Assembly (NCBI RefSeq): GCF_964048965.1
Contig: NZ_OZ040189.1
Coordinates: forward strand, 1,922,001-1,986,000
Reading direction: 5' to 3'
DNA length: 64,000 nucleotides
Source: Tenacibaculum sp. 190130A14a
GTDB lineage: Bacteria > Bacteroidota > Bacteroidia > Flavobacteriales > Flavobacteriaceae
This document shows, in pieces, positions 16,268 to 25,448 of this stretch; position 1 is the stretch's first letter, and each line of letters begins with the position of its first letter. Position numbers and translations under genes: made by a program. Below the pieces are notes generated by a model, which was not told where the DNA came from, searched no databases, and saw only the letters and a program-made list of their open reading frames with translations.

Positions 16268-16669
16268 TTAGTAAGATTGTTGTTTGTTGTAAAGTTTAAA
16301 TAAGACAAGTCCAACTAGTCCTAAAATGATTTCTAGTCCAGTTGCTTTTACCATACCATCAGAAGGCATTCCGTCTAAAAAGATACTTAGAAGTCTACCA
16401 AGACCCAGTGCTAGAAATAGAAGAAAAGCTGCAATGTTTGCAGACTTTGTTAAGGAGCGTTTAAAGCTTCCTAAAAACAAAAGTATTGCAGTTGCCAATA
16501 AAAGAACTCCAAATGAACGAACATCATTTAAAGCACTTGGATTTCCTGCTATATTAATGCCTTCATTAGCTTTAATATTAATTGGATTAAAGCTGGTTAA
16601 ACTACCTATAGCAGTTAAAATTAACCCCGAAACAATTAAATAGATTTTTAAAATTTTTGTAGTGTTCAT
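16268..16669 (-). CDS. DUF4345-like small membrane protein
   Basis: A 133-residue protein with four hydrophobic helices: YLIVSGLILTAIGSL, SFGVLLLATAILLFLGSF, NIAAFLLFLALGLGRLLSI and TGLEIILGLVGLVLFKLY. The pattern 'DVRSFGvlLLatAilLflGsf' followed by 'LGRLlSiflDGMPSdgm' is that of the DUF4345 family, whose function is unknown. The last helix is followed by a polar tail. It precedes the SDR gene by 11 bases on the same strand, so co-transcription is likely. Confidence 0.75.
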   Translation of the reverse strand: MNTTKILKIYLIVSGLILTAIGSLTSFNPINIKANEGINIAGNPSALNDVRSFGVLLLATAILLFLGSFKRSLTKSANIAAFLLFLALGLGRLLSIFLDGMPSDGMVKATGLEIILGLVGLVLFKLYNKQQSY

Positions 16670-16749
16670 GACCTTGTATTTTTATTTGATACAAAGATCA
16701 TAAGGATTAAAACCACAAGAAATGCGGTTTAGGTCAAAAACTACTCAAT

Positions 16750-17586
16750 TTAGTTCAAACGATAATCTGATGGAGACTTTCCGAAAAAAGAGGTGAAGTT
16801 TCTATTAAATGTGGATACCGAATCAAAGCCCACATCATAGGCTATTTCAGAAACACGGTCTTTACTAGATTTTAATAATTCCGCTGCACGTTTTACTTTT
16901 TTCTCAGTCAAATATTTTTTAGGACTTTTATCAAAAACCTCTTTGAACTTTCGTTTAAAGGAAGATTCGCTTAAATGGGTTAACAAAGCAAGTTCTTTGA
17001 TGGTAAGGTTGGCATATATATTTTGCTGAATGACTTTCTTAAACTCCACTTCATTGGGTTTAAACAAGGCAGCTAAGAAATCTAATTGAGAAGGTGTATT
17101 TTGTGATTTGACTAATAATTGGATAAATTCTTTTAATTTCAGTTTCACCATGGTATCGTCTACCAGCTCAGGGTTGTCTAAAAGAATATCAATACTTTGC
17201 CTAAAATTATCAAGCATTAAATCAACCTGTACCTGCTTTACATTGTAATCATTTCTGTGATTGGATAAAGAAATATCCAAATCAAATAAATCTTCTACTA
17301 ATGATGGATACAAGAAAACGCCTACTGATTCAATTCCTTCATTACAAACTTCTTTGTTTTGGCTAGGTTCAAAGAAATAGTTTAAACACTTCGCAATCAT
17401 TGCAGTGTTTTTGTTAAGTTTTAAATAGTCATCAGGAGTTCTTACAGCTACTTCTCCCTTGTTAACAAACATAAAACATGCTTCATCCTCAACATAATGT
17501 TTTAAGGTTCTATTAAACGAAGGCATCGATAGTTTTATAAAAACTATACGGTCTTTATAGGTTATGACTTTCTCCTGAAATTCCAT
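16750..17586 (-). CDS. AraC-family transcriptional regulator
   Basis: A 278-residue DNA-binding protein. The N-terminal part (1-170) is a cupin-like sensory domain with little similarity to named families. The C-terminal AraC domain (about 180-278) carries two helix-turn-helix units: LTIKELALLTHLSESSFKRK and VSEIAYDVGFDSVSTFNRNF, ending FFGKSPSDYRLN. It lies just upstream of the DUF4345 and SDR genes on the same strand, with an 80-base gap, and may control them; a role for the neighbouring SRPBCC gene is also possible. The effector is unknown. Confidence 0.88.
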   Translation of the reverse strand: MEFQEKVITYKDRIVFIKLSMPSFNRTLKHYVEDEACFMFVNKGEVAVRTPDDYLKLNKNTAMIAKCLNYFFEPSQNKEVCNEGIESVGVFLYPSLVEDLFDLDISLSNHRNDYNVKQVQVDLMLDNFRQSIDILLDNPELVDDTMVKLKLKEFIQLLVKSQNTPSQLDFLAALFKPNEVEFKKVIQQNIYANLTIKELALLTHLSESSFKRKFKEVFDKSPKKYLTEKKVKRAAELLKSSKDRVSEIAYDVGFDSVSTFNRNFTSFFGKSPSDYRLN

Positions 17587-17673
17587 TTAAAGGATTAATG
17601 TTATCAATGATGTTTTATGTTGCAATCTATAAAAAGATTACCAGATTTTTGAAGTATTTTATGAGTAATGTAT

Positions 17674-18114
17674 TTATTGTTTTTCAACGAATTCTTTGAA
17701 TTGTTGCATCCATTTTTGGGCTGGTTTTTTATAAACACTCGGAAATAGAATAGCCATTAGTTTAGGCATTATCCAGTTTATTCGAGTGTATTCAAACTCA
17801 TATTCATATTTGGTTTTATTAGAGTCTATTTCAATGAATGAACATTTCATGGTGTTATCCATATGTTTATGGTGGTAATGTGCTTCAAATACATCGGGCA
17901 ATTGATTATTGGTAATTGTCTCAGTCAATTCCATATCATGTTTACCATGTCTGTAATACATTTTAGATACGGCTCCATTTTGACCTTGTTCACCACTAAT
18001 TAATTCCTTTTTAATAAAACCATCTTGATATTCTCCCAAAAAAGAAGGGTCAGCAAAATATTTTACAACTTCTTCTCGAGGTTTCTTAATTTCTATAAAT
18101 CCCTTAATTTTCAT
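17674..18114 (-). CDS. SRPBCC-family lipid/ligand-binding protein
   Basis: A 146-residue cytosolic protein of the START/Bet v1-like (SRPBCC) fold, which binds hydrophobic ligands. It begins with MKIKGFIEIKKPREEVVKYFADPSFLGEYQDGF, shown here only as the family's first strand and helix pair. It has the central strands LTETITNNQLPDVFEAHY and KYEYEFEYTRI, and ends in the long C-terminal helix YKKPAQKWMQQFKEFVEKQ. No catalytic motif is seen. It stands alone between the ceramidase and AraC genes, on the same strand as both. Confidence 0.75.
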   Translation of the reverse strand: MKIKGFIEIKKPREEVVKYFADPSFLGEYQDGFIKKELISGEQGQNGAVSKMYYRHGKHDMELTETITNNQLPDVFEAHYHHKHMDNTMKCSFIEIDSNKTKYEYEFEYTRINWIMPKLMAILFPSVYKKPAQKWMQQFKEFVEKQ

Positions 18115-18180
18115 GACTGTTTACTTAGTTTATAGTAAGATACGTAAAATTGGGGCTACTTTGAATATTGAAGGCTATAA

Positions 18181-18212
18181 AAAGAAAAGAAGCTATATCA
18201 TATAGCTTCTTT
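18181..18212 (-). terminator. Terminator of the ceramidase gene
   Basis: GAAGCTATA (18189-18197) pairs with TATAGCTTC (18201-18209), and on the minus strand the stem is followed by TTTTCTTT. It lies 20 bases after the ceramidase stop codon. Confidence 0.8.
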
Positions 18213-18233
18213 AAACTGCTGAAAATAAGTTTC

Positions 18234-20522
18234 TTATTTTTTGATTAGAGTAGCTGTATAAGTGCTCTGATTAGTGTATGTAACTTTTATAAGATATATA
18301 CCATTGCTTCCTTTTAGATACAATGAATTGTATTGTTTATTAGATATATTTCCTTTTTGTATGATTTGACCTAGGGTATTACTAATTGTGTAGTATCCAT
18401 TTAATTTACTCTCATTTATAAGGGTAAAACTTCCATTATTCGGATTTGGAAAAACATTGGCATTAAAAATTGTTTTTTGTTTTTGTTGAACATTAGCTCT
18501 ACTAGCAGTGGCGTTTACATAAAAGGTTTTACTTGAACCAGTATATGGGTTAATACTACCATTCCACCCATTCTTCCAATTGCCAGAATGAACAATTCTA
18601 TAATAGCCACTTTCAGTATCGGGTTTAATTTTCCATTGTACGGTTACTTTTGAGTTTGCAACCCCACTACGTTTCCAAATGAGTTTGGTATTAAAATCAC
18701 GATCTTCATATTTGGTAATCCATTGATTACCTATTTTCTTTTGAACTTCTAAATAAGTGCCATTTGTTTTTGTATCGTTGTTTGGATGAGCTCCCCAAAA
18801 AACAACTTCTACTGTTTCTCCTGTATTGTATAAGGAGTTGGCATCTGAATACAAACTACCAAAACTTTTAAATAGGGGTTTGTCATCAAAAAAGATGTGT
18901 ACTGTTTTATCAAGTCCTATATAGCTTTTTTGTGGTGGAGTTGGCTCAGTATTGGGCCAAGGGTTACTGTTTGGGTTTACCAATACGGAAGCTAATCTTT
19001 CAAATTCCTGTCTGTAGGCTGCTAATGTCCACGGACCAAAATGTGTACTAGCACCTTCATATTGTTGAGAAGCATATTCTTCTCTTGTAGTCACATAGCC
19101 TGCATAGGCATCTGAGTACCCCATAAATACCAAATGTTGAATTCCTGTGTTTTCGTTTTCTGCTACGGTTGCTTTTGCTCTTCTTCCTGCCATCACCGTA
19201 AATTCTCCAGGAGCAGCAAGAATTCCGAATTGTCCTATTTTCATGATACTAGTAGGTAAAATTTTAGGAGTTCTAGGGTCGTTGTTATTTGCTCCTAAAT
19301 TGAATAAGATATCAATTGGTTTTTCCATATGACATACGTCATTTGAAGAGCCCGAAGTTGGGTTCGAGCGAGTTTCTCCTTCACGACCAATTCCACTTCT
19401 GCCGTCTTCTGCACCAGCTCTAAAAGAAATTCCTAAAGCAGCTTTACAAGTGGTTTGATAATTACCATTCGTAAACTTAGGAGCTATAGTAATGTTCGAA
19501 AAATCGCTATATCTACTTACAGCTTTTACAGAACCAAAAAGTTGTTCAGTGGCATTGTTGTATAAATTTAAAGCTTTATTGTATTGTCTACTACCAATAA
19601 TTTCAGCACTTTCTTCTTCGTTACTTCCTGGCCCAGAAGCATCGGTATGAATATCGTTTGGATGCGGTTGGTTTAAGTTAGGGGACATATCCCCAGGGTT
19701 GGTATTTGCAAACGCAGCTACAAAGGTATTGTTTCCTTTTCCATAGCTTGATTGTTTCAAACGTTCGAATTGTAAGGAAGCATAGCCTTTATTGTCTCCA
19801 CTACAGTATTTGTATTTTTTAGTAAGATTGGTGGGGTGTACCCCAAACCAAGATATCATTCCGATTTCATTATGGCTTCCTTGAACAAATTTTAAAATGG
19901 TCATTTCGTCGTCGATACTTGGATAATTAGCTGCATCTGTATTTAAATTATAAGCAACTAAAGATCTGTTTATACTAGCATTAGTTAAGGAACCTTTATT
20001 ATAATATATTCTACCAGGAGCTAAATTGTTATGGGCTTGTTGAATAGCTTTAAAAATTCCATTGACCAATATCTCAAAGTTTTTAGAATAATAGCCTCCT
20101 GTTGCTGTATTGTATAATTCATAATGCGAAAATCCCCCTGGAGACACATGAGTGTGTGTAGCACTAATAATAACATTTGTGTCATTGTAAAGATTTCCAT
20201 AAAATTGATTCAGTTTGTCTAAAACAGCTAGGTTGATAGACTGAAAAGTAGCTCCTTTGTCAATAGAAACAAATACCACAGAGTTGTTGTTGGCATCTTT
20301 TATAATATATGCACGTGCATATTGCCGATCTTTGATTCCAGCATTTCTATGAAAGGGATCTCCGTAACCAAAGAAATTGGATTCGGCAATTTGTCCTGTT
20401 ACATCATAAATACCGACACCAATGTCGTAGTTATTGTTTTGAGAAAAAATAAGGCTTGAGCATAAAGAGATAAGAAGAAAACTAAAAATAGTTTTCCTTT
20501 TGAGGGACTGTAAATAATTCAT
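18234..20522 (-). CDS. Secreted neutral ceramidase with T9SS sorting tail
   Basis: A 762-residue secreted enzyme that hydrolyses ceramide to sphingosine and fatty acid. The signal peptide (SFLLISLCSSLIFSQ) is followed by the neutral/alkaline ceramidase catalytic domain: DIGVGIYDVTGQIAE, zinc-binding-type SATHTHVSPGGFSHY near residue 120, GDMSPNLNQPH near 275, and GEFTVMAGRRAKATV near 450. An immunoglobulin-like ceramidase C-terminal domain lies at about 540-680. The last 75 residues are a type A T9SS sorting domain (VFPNPNNGSFTL ... GIYLIKVTY ... ATLIKK). Export through the T9SS to the medium or cell surface is therefore predicted. It is transcribed alone, with its own terminator. Confidence 0.9.
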   Translation of the reverse strand: MNYLQSLKRKTIFSFLLISLCSSLIFSQNNNYDIGVGIYDVTGQIAESNFFGYGDPFHRNAGIKDRQYARAYIIKDANNNSVVFVSIDKGATFQSINLAVLDKLNQFYGNLYNDTNVIISATHTHVSPGGFSHYELYNTATGGYYSKNFEILVNGIFKAIQQAHNNLAPGRIYYNKGSLTNASINRSLVAYNLNTDAANYPSIDDEMTILKFVQGSHNEIGMISWFGVHPTNLTKKYKYCSGDNKGYASLQFERLKQSSYGKGNNTFVAAFANTNPGDMSPNLNQPHPNDIHTDASGPGSNEEESAEIIGSRQYNKALNLYNNATEQLFGSVKAVSRYSDFSNITIAPKFTNGNYQTTCKAALGISFRAGAEDGRSGIGREGETRSNPTSGSSNDVCHMEKPIDILFNLGANNNDPRTPKILPTSIMKIGQFGILAAPGEFTVMAGRRAKATVAENENTGIQHLVFMGYSDAYAGYVTTREEYASQQYEGASTHFGPWTLAAYRQEFERLASVLVNPNSNPWPNTEPTPPQKSYIGLDKTVHIFFDDKPLFKSFGSLYSDANSLYNTGETVEVVFWGAHPNNDTKTNGTYLEVQKKIGNQWITKYEDRDFNTKLIWKRSGVANSKVTVQWKIKPDTESGYYRIVHSGNWKNGWNGSINPYTGSSKTFYVNATASRANVQQKQKTIFNANVFPNPNNGSFTLINESKLNGYYTISNTLGQIIQKGNISNKQYNSLYLKGSNGIYLIKVTYTNQSTYTATLIKK

Positions 20523-20632
20523 TGTTTAGTTTGTTGATTAGACAATGAATTTAACTTTAAATTGTGTTATTGTTAGTTTTTTAAGATAAAAAATTCTTAT
20601 AATAAAATAAACTAGGGTTATTGTTGTGAAAT

Positions 20633-20660
20633 AAAAAACCTACACAGTAAAGTGTAGGTT
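20633..20660 (-). terminator. Terminator of the DUF2911 gene
   Basis: CCTACAC and GTGTAGG form a 7 bp stem around AGTAAA, followed by a T-run on the minus strand. Confidence 0.8.
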
Positions 20661-20689
20661 TATAATTTACAAGGTATAGGTACATATTT

Positions 20690-21538
20690 TTATAAAGCTC
20701 CCCATTCCTTTAAAGAATCTTTATTCATCTTAATATAATCTGCATTTCCTCTTTTTTCAGCACCTGCTAAAGAAGCTTTTGCAGCCTTGATAGCACCTTT
20801 TTTATCTCCAGCCTTAGCCAAGATTAAAGATTGCTTACGTAAATACCAAAAACGAGGTTGATCTTTTGTTAACTCAACTGCTTTGTTCATCCATTTAACA
20901 GCTTTTTTGATGTCTTTTCCTTCATCAAAATAGTAAGATGCAGCTGAATAGTAATCATTAGCAGATGGTCCACTCATAATCTTAGAGATACTAGCTTCAA
21001 CACCTTTATCAGTAGGAGTTGAGAACTTAACACCCACATAAGCATTTTCCCATAACATTCCTAAAACTGCAGAAGAGTTTGTAATGTCATCAAAAGAAAT
21101 TGTGAATGTTTCAATTTTCATAGGCATTGGTTGTACTTTAGCAGAAGTACTTAATGCTACTTTAGACTCATCCCATTCTCTAGGAGTTCCCCAGTTATTA
21201 GTATCTGAGTAAAAAATAACATCCCAAGAACCAGCATTAGGTTTTGTATATAATGCATAAGTTCCTTTTTTTAATTCTTTTCCATCAATCATAACATTAT
21301 CACTAAAAGTAACCTTAGTGTTAGCGTTAGCACCTGTTCTCCAAACTTTTCCAAAAGGAACTAAATCTCCAAAGATTTTTCTTCCTTTAACTCCTGGTCT
21401 TGAGTATTCAACAGTAACATCTGTTAAACCTACAGTTTGCTCTAATTTAGAAGCAGGACTAGAAGCTGGAGTTTTAACCTGTGCGTTCATACTTGCTGTA
21501 GCAGCCACAACAAATAAACTTAACAATAATTTTTTCAT
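20690..21538 (-). CDS. Secreted DUF2911 protein with C-terminal TPR-like helices
   Basis: A 282-residue protein with signal peptide MKKLLLSLFVVAATASMNAQ. The DUF2911 domain covers about residues 25-190: SPASKLEQTVGLTDVTVEYSR, GRKIFGDLVPFGKVWRTGAN, then FYSDTNNWGTPREWDESKVA and ENAYVGVKF. The remainder is helical, with phrases like YYFDEGKDIKKAVKWMNKAV and KAGDKKGAIKAAKASLAGA that resemble TPR repeats. DUF2911 proteins are common and abundant in Bacteroidota, but their function is not established. It diverges from the aquaporin gene and stands alone. Confidence 0.88.
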   Translation of the reverse strand: MKKLLLSLFVVAATASMNAQVKTPASSPASKLEQTVGLTDVTVEYSRPGVKGRKIFGDLVPFGKVWRTGANANTKVTFSDNVMIDGKELKKGTYALYTKPNAGSWDVIFYSDTNNWGTPREWDESKVALSTSAKVQPMPMKIETFTISFDDITNSSAVLGMLWENAYVGVKFSTPTDKGVEASISKIMSGPSANDYYSAASYYFDEGKDIKKAVKWMNKAVELTKDQPRFWYLRKQSLILAKAGDKKGAIKAAKASLAGAEKRGNADYIKMNKDSLKEWGAL

Positions 21539-21647
21539 GATGATTGGTTTGTTTTAAAATTACCCAATAAAATTACAATGAATATTATCGTTTAATGTTA
21601 ACGAAAACTTAAAATGATGTTTTCTTTTTTAACGGATATTTGCAGGT

Positions 21648-22313
21648 ATGAAAAAATATATTTCTGAATTTATAGGGACTTTTGCACTAATCTTTTGTGG
21701 TACAGGAGCTATGGTGATTAATGAAGTAACAAATGGAGCGGATTTAACGCATATTGGAGTAGCAATAACTTGGGGATTAATTGTAATGGCAATGATTTAT
21801 GCTTTTGGAGAAATATCTGGAGCACATTTTAATCCTGCTGTTACGATATCGTTTGCCTATGCCAAAAAGTTTGCATGGAAAGAAGTCCCCAAATATATAA
21901 TTGCTCAATTATTAGGCGCTTTATTAGGGAGTGTTATGTTATGGGTATTATTTCCAGAAAGTGAATTTTACGGAGCAACGATTCCTTCCATAGTTCCTTG
22001 GAGAGCTTTTATACTTGAGTTGTTATTGACCTTCTTTTTAATGTTAGTGATTATTAATGTTTCTACTGGAAGTAAAGAAGTAGGGGTAATGGCAGGAATA
22101 GCAATTGGAGGGGTTGTATTACTCGAAGCTATGTTTGCAGGACCTATGACTAAGGCATCAATGAATCCTGCACGATCTATTGCGCCAGCAATTGTTTCTG
22201 GTCATTTGGAACATTTATGGTTGTATATTTTAGCACCTATTTTAGGAGCCTTGTTAGCGGTGATTTCTTGTAAATTAGTAAAAGACGATAATTGTTGTGA
22301 TGAAGGATGTTAG
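21648..22313 (+). CDS. MIP-family aquaporin
   Basis: A 221-residue inner-membrane channel with six helices and the two hallmark NPA loops: HFNPAVTIS near residue 65 and SMNPARSIAP near 175. The Arg following the second NPA is the selectivity-filter arginine. The short length and the AqpZ-like spacing point to a water channel rather than a glycerol facilitator, but this is inferred. A Cys-rich tail (DDNCCDEGC) ends the protein, which is unusual and might bind metal. The stop overlaps the start of the next gene by 14 bases. Confidence 0.88.
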   Translation: MKKYISEFIGTFALIFCGTGAMVINEVTNGADLTHIGVAITWGLIVMAMIYAFGEISGAHFNPAVTISFAYAKKFAWKEVPKYIIAQLLGALLGSVMLWVLFPESEFYGATIPSIVPWRAFILELLLTFFLMLVIINVSTGSKEVGVMAGIAIGGVVLLEAMFAGPMTKASMNPARSIAPAIVSGHLEHLWLYILAPILGALLAVISCKLVKDDNCCDEGC

Positions 22314-23061
22314 TATTTTAGGTTGTGGATGGTTGGGATTACCATTAGCACAACATTTAATTACAGAAGAATTCAAAATCAAAGGCTCTACTACAAAAGA
22401 AGAAAAAATACCACTTTTAAAGACTAGTGGTATAGAAGCACATATCGTTGACATTTCTTCAAAAGAAACTGATTTTAAAGACTTTTTGAATGTAGGTACA
22501 TTGGTGGTAGCAATTACTTCTAAGGATATAGATGCTTTTAAAAATTTGGTAAAAGAGATTGAAGGATCACGAGTAAAAAATGTTTTGTTTATTAGTTCTA
22601 CTTCAGTGTACCCAAGTTTAAATAGGGAAGTGTTTGAAGAAGATGCGAATGAAAATAGTCCTTTAGGGATGATTGAAAATATATTTAAAAGTTCAACTAA
22701 GTTTGTAACTACTGTAATTCGTTTTGCTGGTTTATTAGGATATAATAGACAACCTGGTAATTGGTTTTCTAATCGAAAGATACCTCACCCTAATGGTTTT
22801 GTTAATATGATTCATAGAGATGATTGTATTGCAATTATTACACAAATACTAAAAGAAAATGTATGGAATGAAACGTTTAGCGCTTGTACTAATCATCACC
22901 CAACAAGAGAAGAGTTTTATAAATATGCTAGATTGAGTATAAAAAAAGAACCACCAGTGTTTGATGATTCTTTAGAGTTAAAGTATAAAATTGTAAATTC
23001 TAACAAATTGATTCAGACTTTAAATTATCAATTCATTCATCAAAATTTATTAGCTATTTAG
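22300..23061 (+). CDS. Atypical NAD(P)-binding SDR (YeeZ-like)
   Basis: A 253-residue protein with a Rossmann motif at the very N-terminus (ILGCGWLGLPLAQHL), VFISSTSVYP near residue 100 (catalytic-like Ser and Tyr), and RFAGLLGYNRQPGNWFSNRKIPHP, seen in part near 150. It lacks a clear YxxxK. The pattern fits the YeeZ-like atypical SDRs of unknown substrate. The start is taken at ATG 22300; GTG 22297 is also possible. It overlaps the aquaporin gene by 14 bases and is convergent with gldG, overlapping its end by 8 bases. Confidence 0.75.
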   Translation: MKDVSILGCGWLGLPLAQHLITEEFKIKGSTTKEEKIPLLKTSGIEAHIVDISSKETDFKDFLNVGTLVVAITSKDIDAFKNLVKEIEGSRVKNVLFISSTSVYPSLNREVFEEDANENSPLGMIENIFKSSTKFVTTVIRFAGLLGYNRQPGNWFSNRKIPHPNGFVNMIHRDDCIAIITQILKENVWNETFSACTNHHPTREEFYKYARLSIKKEPPVFDDSLELKYKIVNSNKLIQTLNYQFIHQNLLAI

Positions 23062-24697
23062 TGTATTTCCTTCTACGTAAATAATTAAAACCAAAACCAA
23101 ATAAACCTAAGATTACTAAAGGGACTAAAATATTAAAGAATTGCCAGAATCCTTTATTATTAAAAGCTTGTTGTTTATCTAATAAGTTTAATTGGATGGT
23201 TTTGTTTCTTAATTCAATTAAACCTGTATCATCAAGTAAATAGTCAACAGTATTTAGCAAGAACTCTTTATTACCAAAGGTTTCACCTGTCCATTTATCT
23301 CTAGATAAATCATGAGGTTTTCCTTTTAAAATTTGATTTTTAGCAATATCCCCATCAGCTATTACCACCATTTTGTTTTCGGTTGATGTTTCTTTAAAAT
23401 CTGTATAATTAAAAGGCTTAATTCTACTTTTATAAGCTGAGTTAAATTTACCTTCTAGCAAAACAGCAAATAACTGTGGACCACTTTTATATTCATTTTC
23501 TTGAGGCGCATTTGCAATGCTCTGTAATTCAATAATACTTGGAGTACCAATCTTTTTTGTTAGTATAGAGCTTATGTATAAAGGTGTTTTTTTAATGTCG
23601 TTTTTTAACGTGTCAATTTGCGTGGTAAAACGAAAACGTACGGGAGGAATGTTCTTAGTAATTGGATGGTTTGGGTTTCCATTTACTAAAGGATGATAAA
23701 ACCAATTTAAATGTTGAAATTGGGCTTGATTTCCTAGATTACCAGTTGCTAAAGGAATTTTAGCCGAATACAAATCTTGTACTAGTTTATTGTTAATACG
23801 AACACCGTAACTAAACAAAAGATCGGTTAAGTTTAAATCACGAGGAAAAGCTAACATTTTTCCCTGATTGTATAAACTATCAGTATCGGAATAGTTGTTA
23901 TCAATCATCCATAAACTTTTACCTCCATTGGTTATAAATTGATCAATGCTTAATTTTTCTTCTGCTGTAAAACGTTTGGTAGGTTTTGCTATAATAGCTA
24001 AATCATATTTTCTTAACTCTGAAGTTGTTTTTTGCGGATTGGTAGCTACACTATCTAAAGTAAACTTAGCTAAATGATATTTAGTGCCTACTTCTTTTAA
24101 GAAACTGTATAAATAAATATCTTCAAGTTCTCCATTTCCAGAGAGTACCGCAATGGTTGGTTTATGTTCTCTTGTTATTGTATGAACACCATTACTAAAA
24201 GAGTATTCTAATTTCTCAATAGCTTGTTGTAATTGTTCTTCTTGTGTTTTAGCATTGGTGTTTGGTAACAATGAAACAATTTTAGTTTTATTTCCATATA
24301 CAATCTCAGCCCAAGGAAAAATAATAGCATTAGATAGCTTTCCATCTTCTTCAACGGTCAATTGACTAGGAATCATTCCTTTTTTGATCAATCGTTCACG
24401 AATATTGTCTGGATTAATAAATTGAAAACGAATATTTGAGTTTTCTGCTTGTAATTCTTCTAAATATTGACGCGTTTCTACTTGTAATCGTTGAAATTCA
24501 GAAGGAAAATCACCTTCTAAATATACATTTATGACAAGTAAGTTATCAATACTATTTAGTATGTTTAGGGTTGTGTTAGATAATGTATAGCGCTTGTCTT
24601 CTGTTAAATCGAATCGTTGATAAGTTTTGTTAGAAACAATGTTTAAAACTATAATTCCAACTAAAACCAATAAAATATGTTGTATGCCTTTATTCAT
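23054..24697 (-). CDS. gldG: Gliding-motility ABC transporter auxiliary protein GldG
   Basis: A 547-residue membrane-anchored protein needed, with GldA and GldF, for gliding in flavobacteria. It has an N-terminal membrane helix (ILLVLVGIIVLNIVSN), RFDLTEDKRYTLSNTTLNIL, a large extracytoplasmic domain of the ABC-type_uncharacterised-transport family (IAKPTKRFTAEEKLSIDQFI, then GGKSLWMIDN), and a C-terminal helix with a basic end (NILVPLVILGLFGFGFNYLRRRK). The frame extends upstream to 24742, but the ATG at 24697 matches known GldG starts and overlaps the gldF stop by 8 bases. Confidence 0.93.
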   Translation of the reverse strand: MNKGIQHILLVLVGIIVLNIVSNKTYQRFDLTEDKRYTLSNTTLNILNSIDNLLVINVYLEGDFPSEFQRLQVETRQYLEELQAENSNIRFQFINPDNIRERLIKKGMIPSQLTVEEDGKLSNAIIFPWAEIVYGNKTKIVSLLPNTNAKTQEEQLQQAIEKLEYSFSNGVHTITREHKPTIAVLSGNGELEDIYLYSFLKEVGTKYHLAKFTLDSVATNPQKTTSELRKYDLAIIAKPTKRFTAEEKLSIDQFITNGGKSLWMIDNNYSDTDSLYNQGKMLAFPRDLNLTDLLFSYGVRINNKLVQDLYSAKIPLATGNLGNQAQFQHLNWFYHPLVNGNPNHPITKNIPPVRFRFTTQIDTLKNDIKKTPLYISSILTKKIGTPSIIELQSIANAPQENEYKSGPQLFAVLLEGKFNSAYKSRIKPFNYTDFKETSTENKMVVIADGDIAKNQILKGKPHDLSRDKWTGETFGNKEFLLNTVDYLLDDTGLIELRNKTIQLNLLDKQQAFNNKGFWQFFNILVPLVILGLFGFGFNYLRRRKYTK

Positions 24698-25406
24698 AGG
24701 ATAATTTGGTTTTAGTAATAAATAAAAATAAGAAGGTGACACTTACAAAATATACAATGTCACGGGTATCAATAACTCCACGAGAAATACTTTTAAAATG
24801 CTCATTAATTCCCAGTTGCTTTATTGTATATCCTCCGCTAAATAAGTTTCCTAAGGCGTCGAAGCCATAAAACAAACAAAAAGTGATAAAAATACTTAGT
24901 ATAAAGGCAACAATTTGATTTTTAGATAGGGTAGAGGTAAATAATCCAATTGCCGTATATGTTGCAACTAAGAATAGTAATCCCAAATAAGAACCAAGCG
25001 TACTACCTAAATCAATATTTCCAATAGGATTTCCAAGTTGATAAACTGTATATACATAGGTCAGCGTTGGTAAAATAGCGATTATAACTAATATGAATGC
25101 TGCAAAAAACTTTCCAAGTACAATTTGCCAGTTGGTTATAGGACTTGTTTTTAAAATCTCAATAGTTCCACTATTAAATTCATCGGCAAAACTTTTCATG
25201 GTAATGGCAGGAATTAAAAATAACAATAGCCAAGGAGCTAAGAAGAAAAAAGAGTTTAAATCAGCAAAGCCAGCATTTAATATATTAAAATCGTCTTTCA
25301 GAACCCATAGAAAGAGTCCATTAACAAGTAAGAACACACCAATAACCAAATAGGCTATGGGTGAGGCAAAAAATGAGTTAAATTCTTTTTTTAATATTGG
25401 GAACAT
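24690..25406 (-). CDS. gldF: Gliding-motility ABC transporter permease GldF
   Basis: A 238-residue ABC-2-type permease with six hydrophobic helices. It begins with the cytoplasmic motif ILKKEFNSFFASPIAYLVIG and contains MKSFADEFNSGTIEILKTSPI, typical of GldF. With GldG and the ATPase GldA (not in this window) it forms a transporter required for gliding or for stability of the motility machinery. It is the first gene of the gldFG pair and overlaps gldG by 8 bases. The promoter is not obvious; the gap to the ABM gene is 42 bases on the same strand, so read-through from that gene is possible. Confidence 0.93.
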   Translation of the reverse strand: MFPILKKEFNSFFASPIAYLVIGVFLLVNGLFLWVLKDDFNILNAGFADLNSFFFLAPWLLLFLIPAITMKSFADEFNSGTIEILKTSPITNWQIVLGKFFAAFILVIIAILPTLTYVYTVYQLGNPIGNIDLGSTLGSYLGLLFLVATYTAIGLFTSTLSKNQIVAFILSIFITFCLFYGFDALGNLFSGGYTIKQLGINEHFKSISRGVIDTRDIVYFVSVTFLFLFITKTKLSYE

Positions 25407-25448
25407 TATAGTTTTTGTTTTAGCGGTAGTGTTATTGAAAATTTAACA

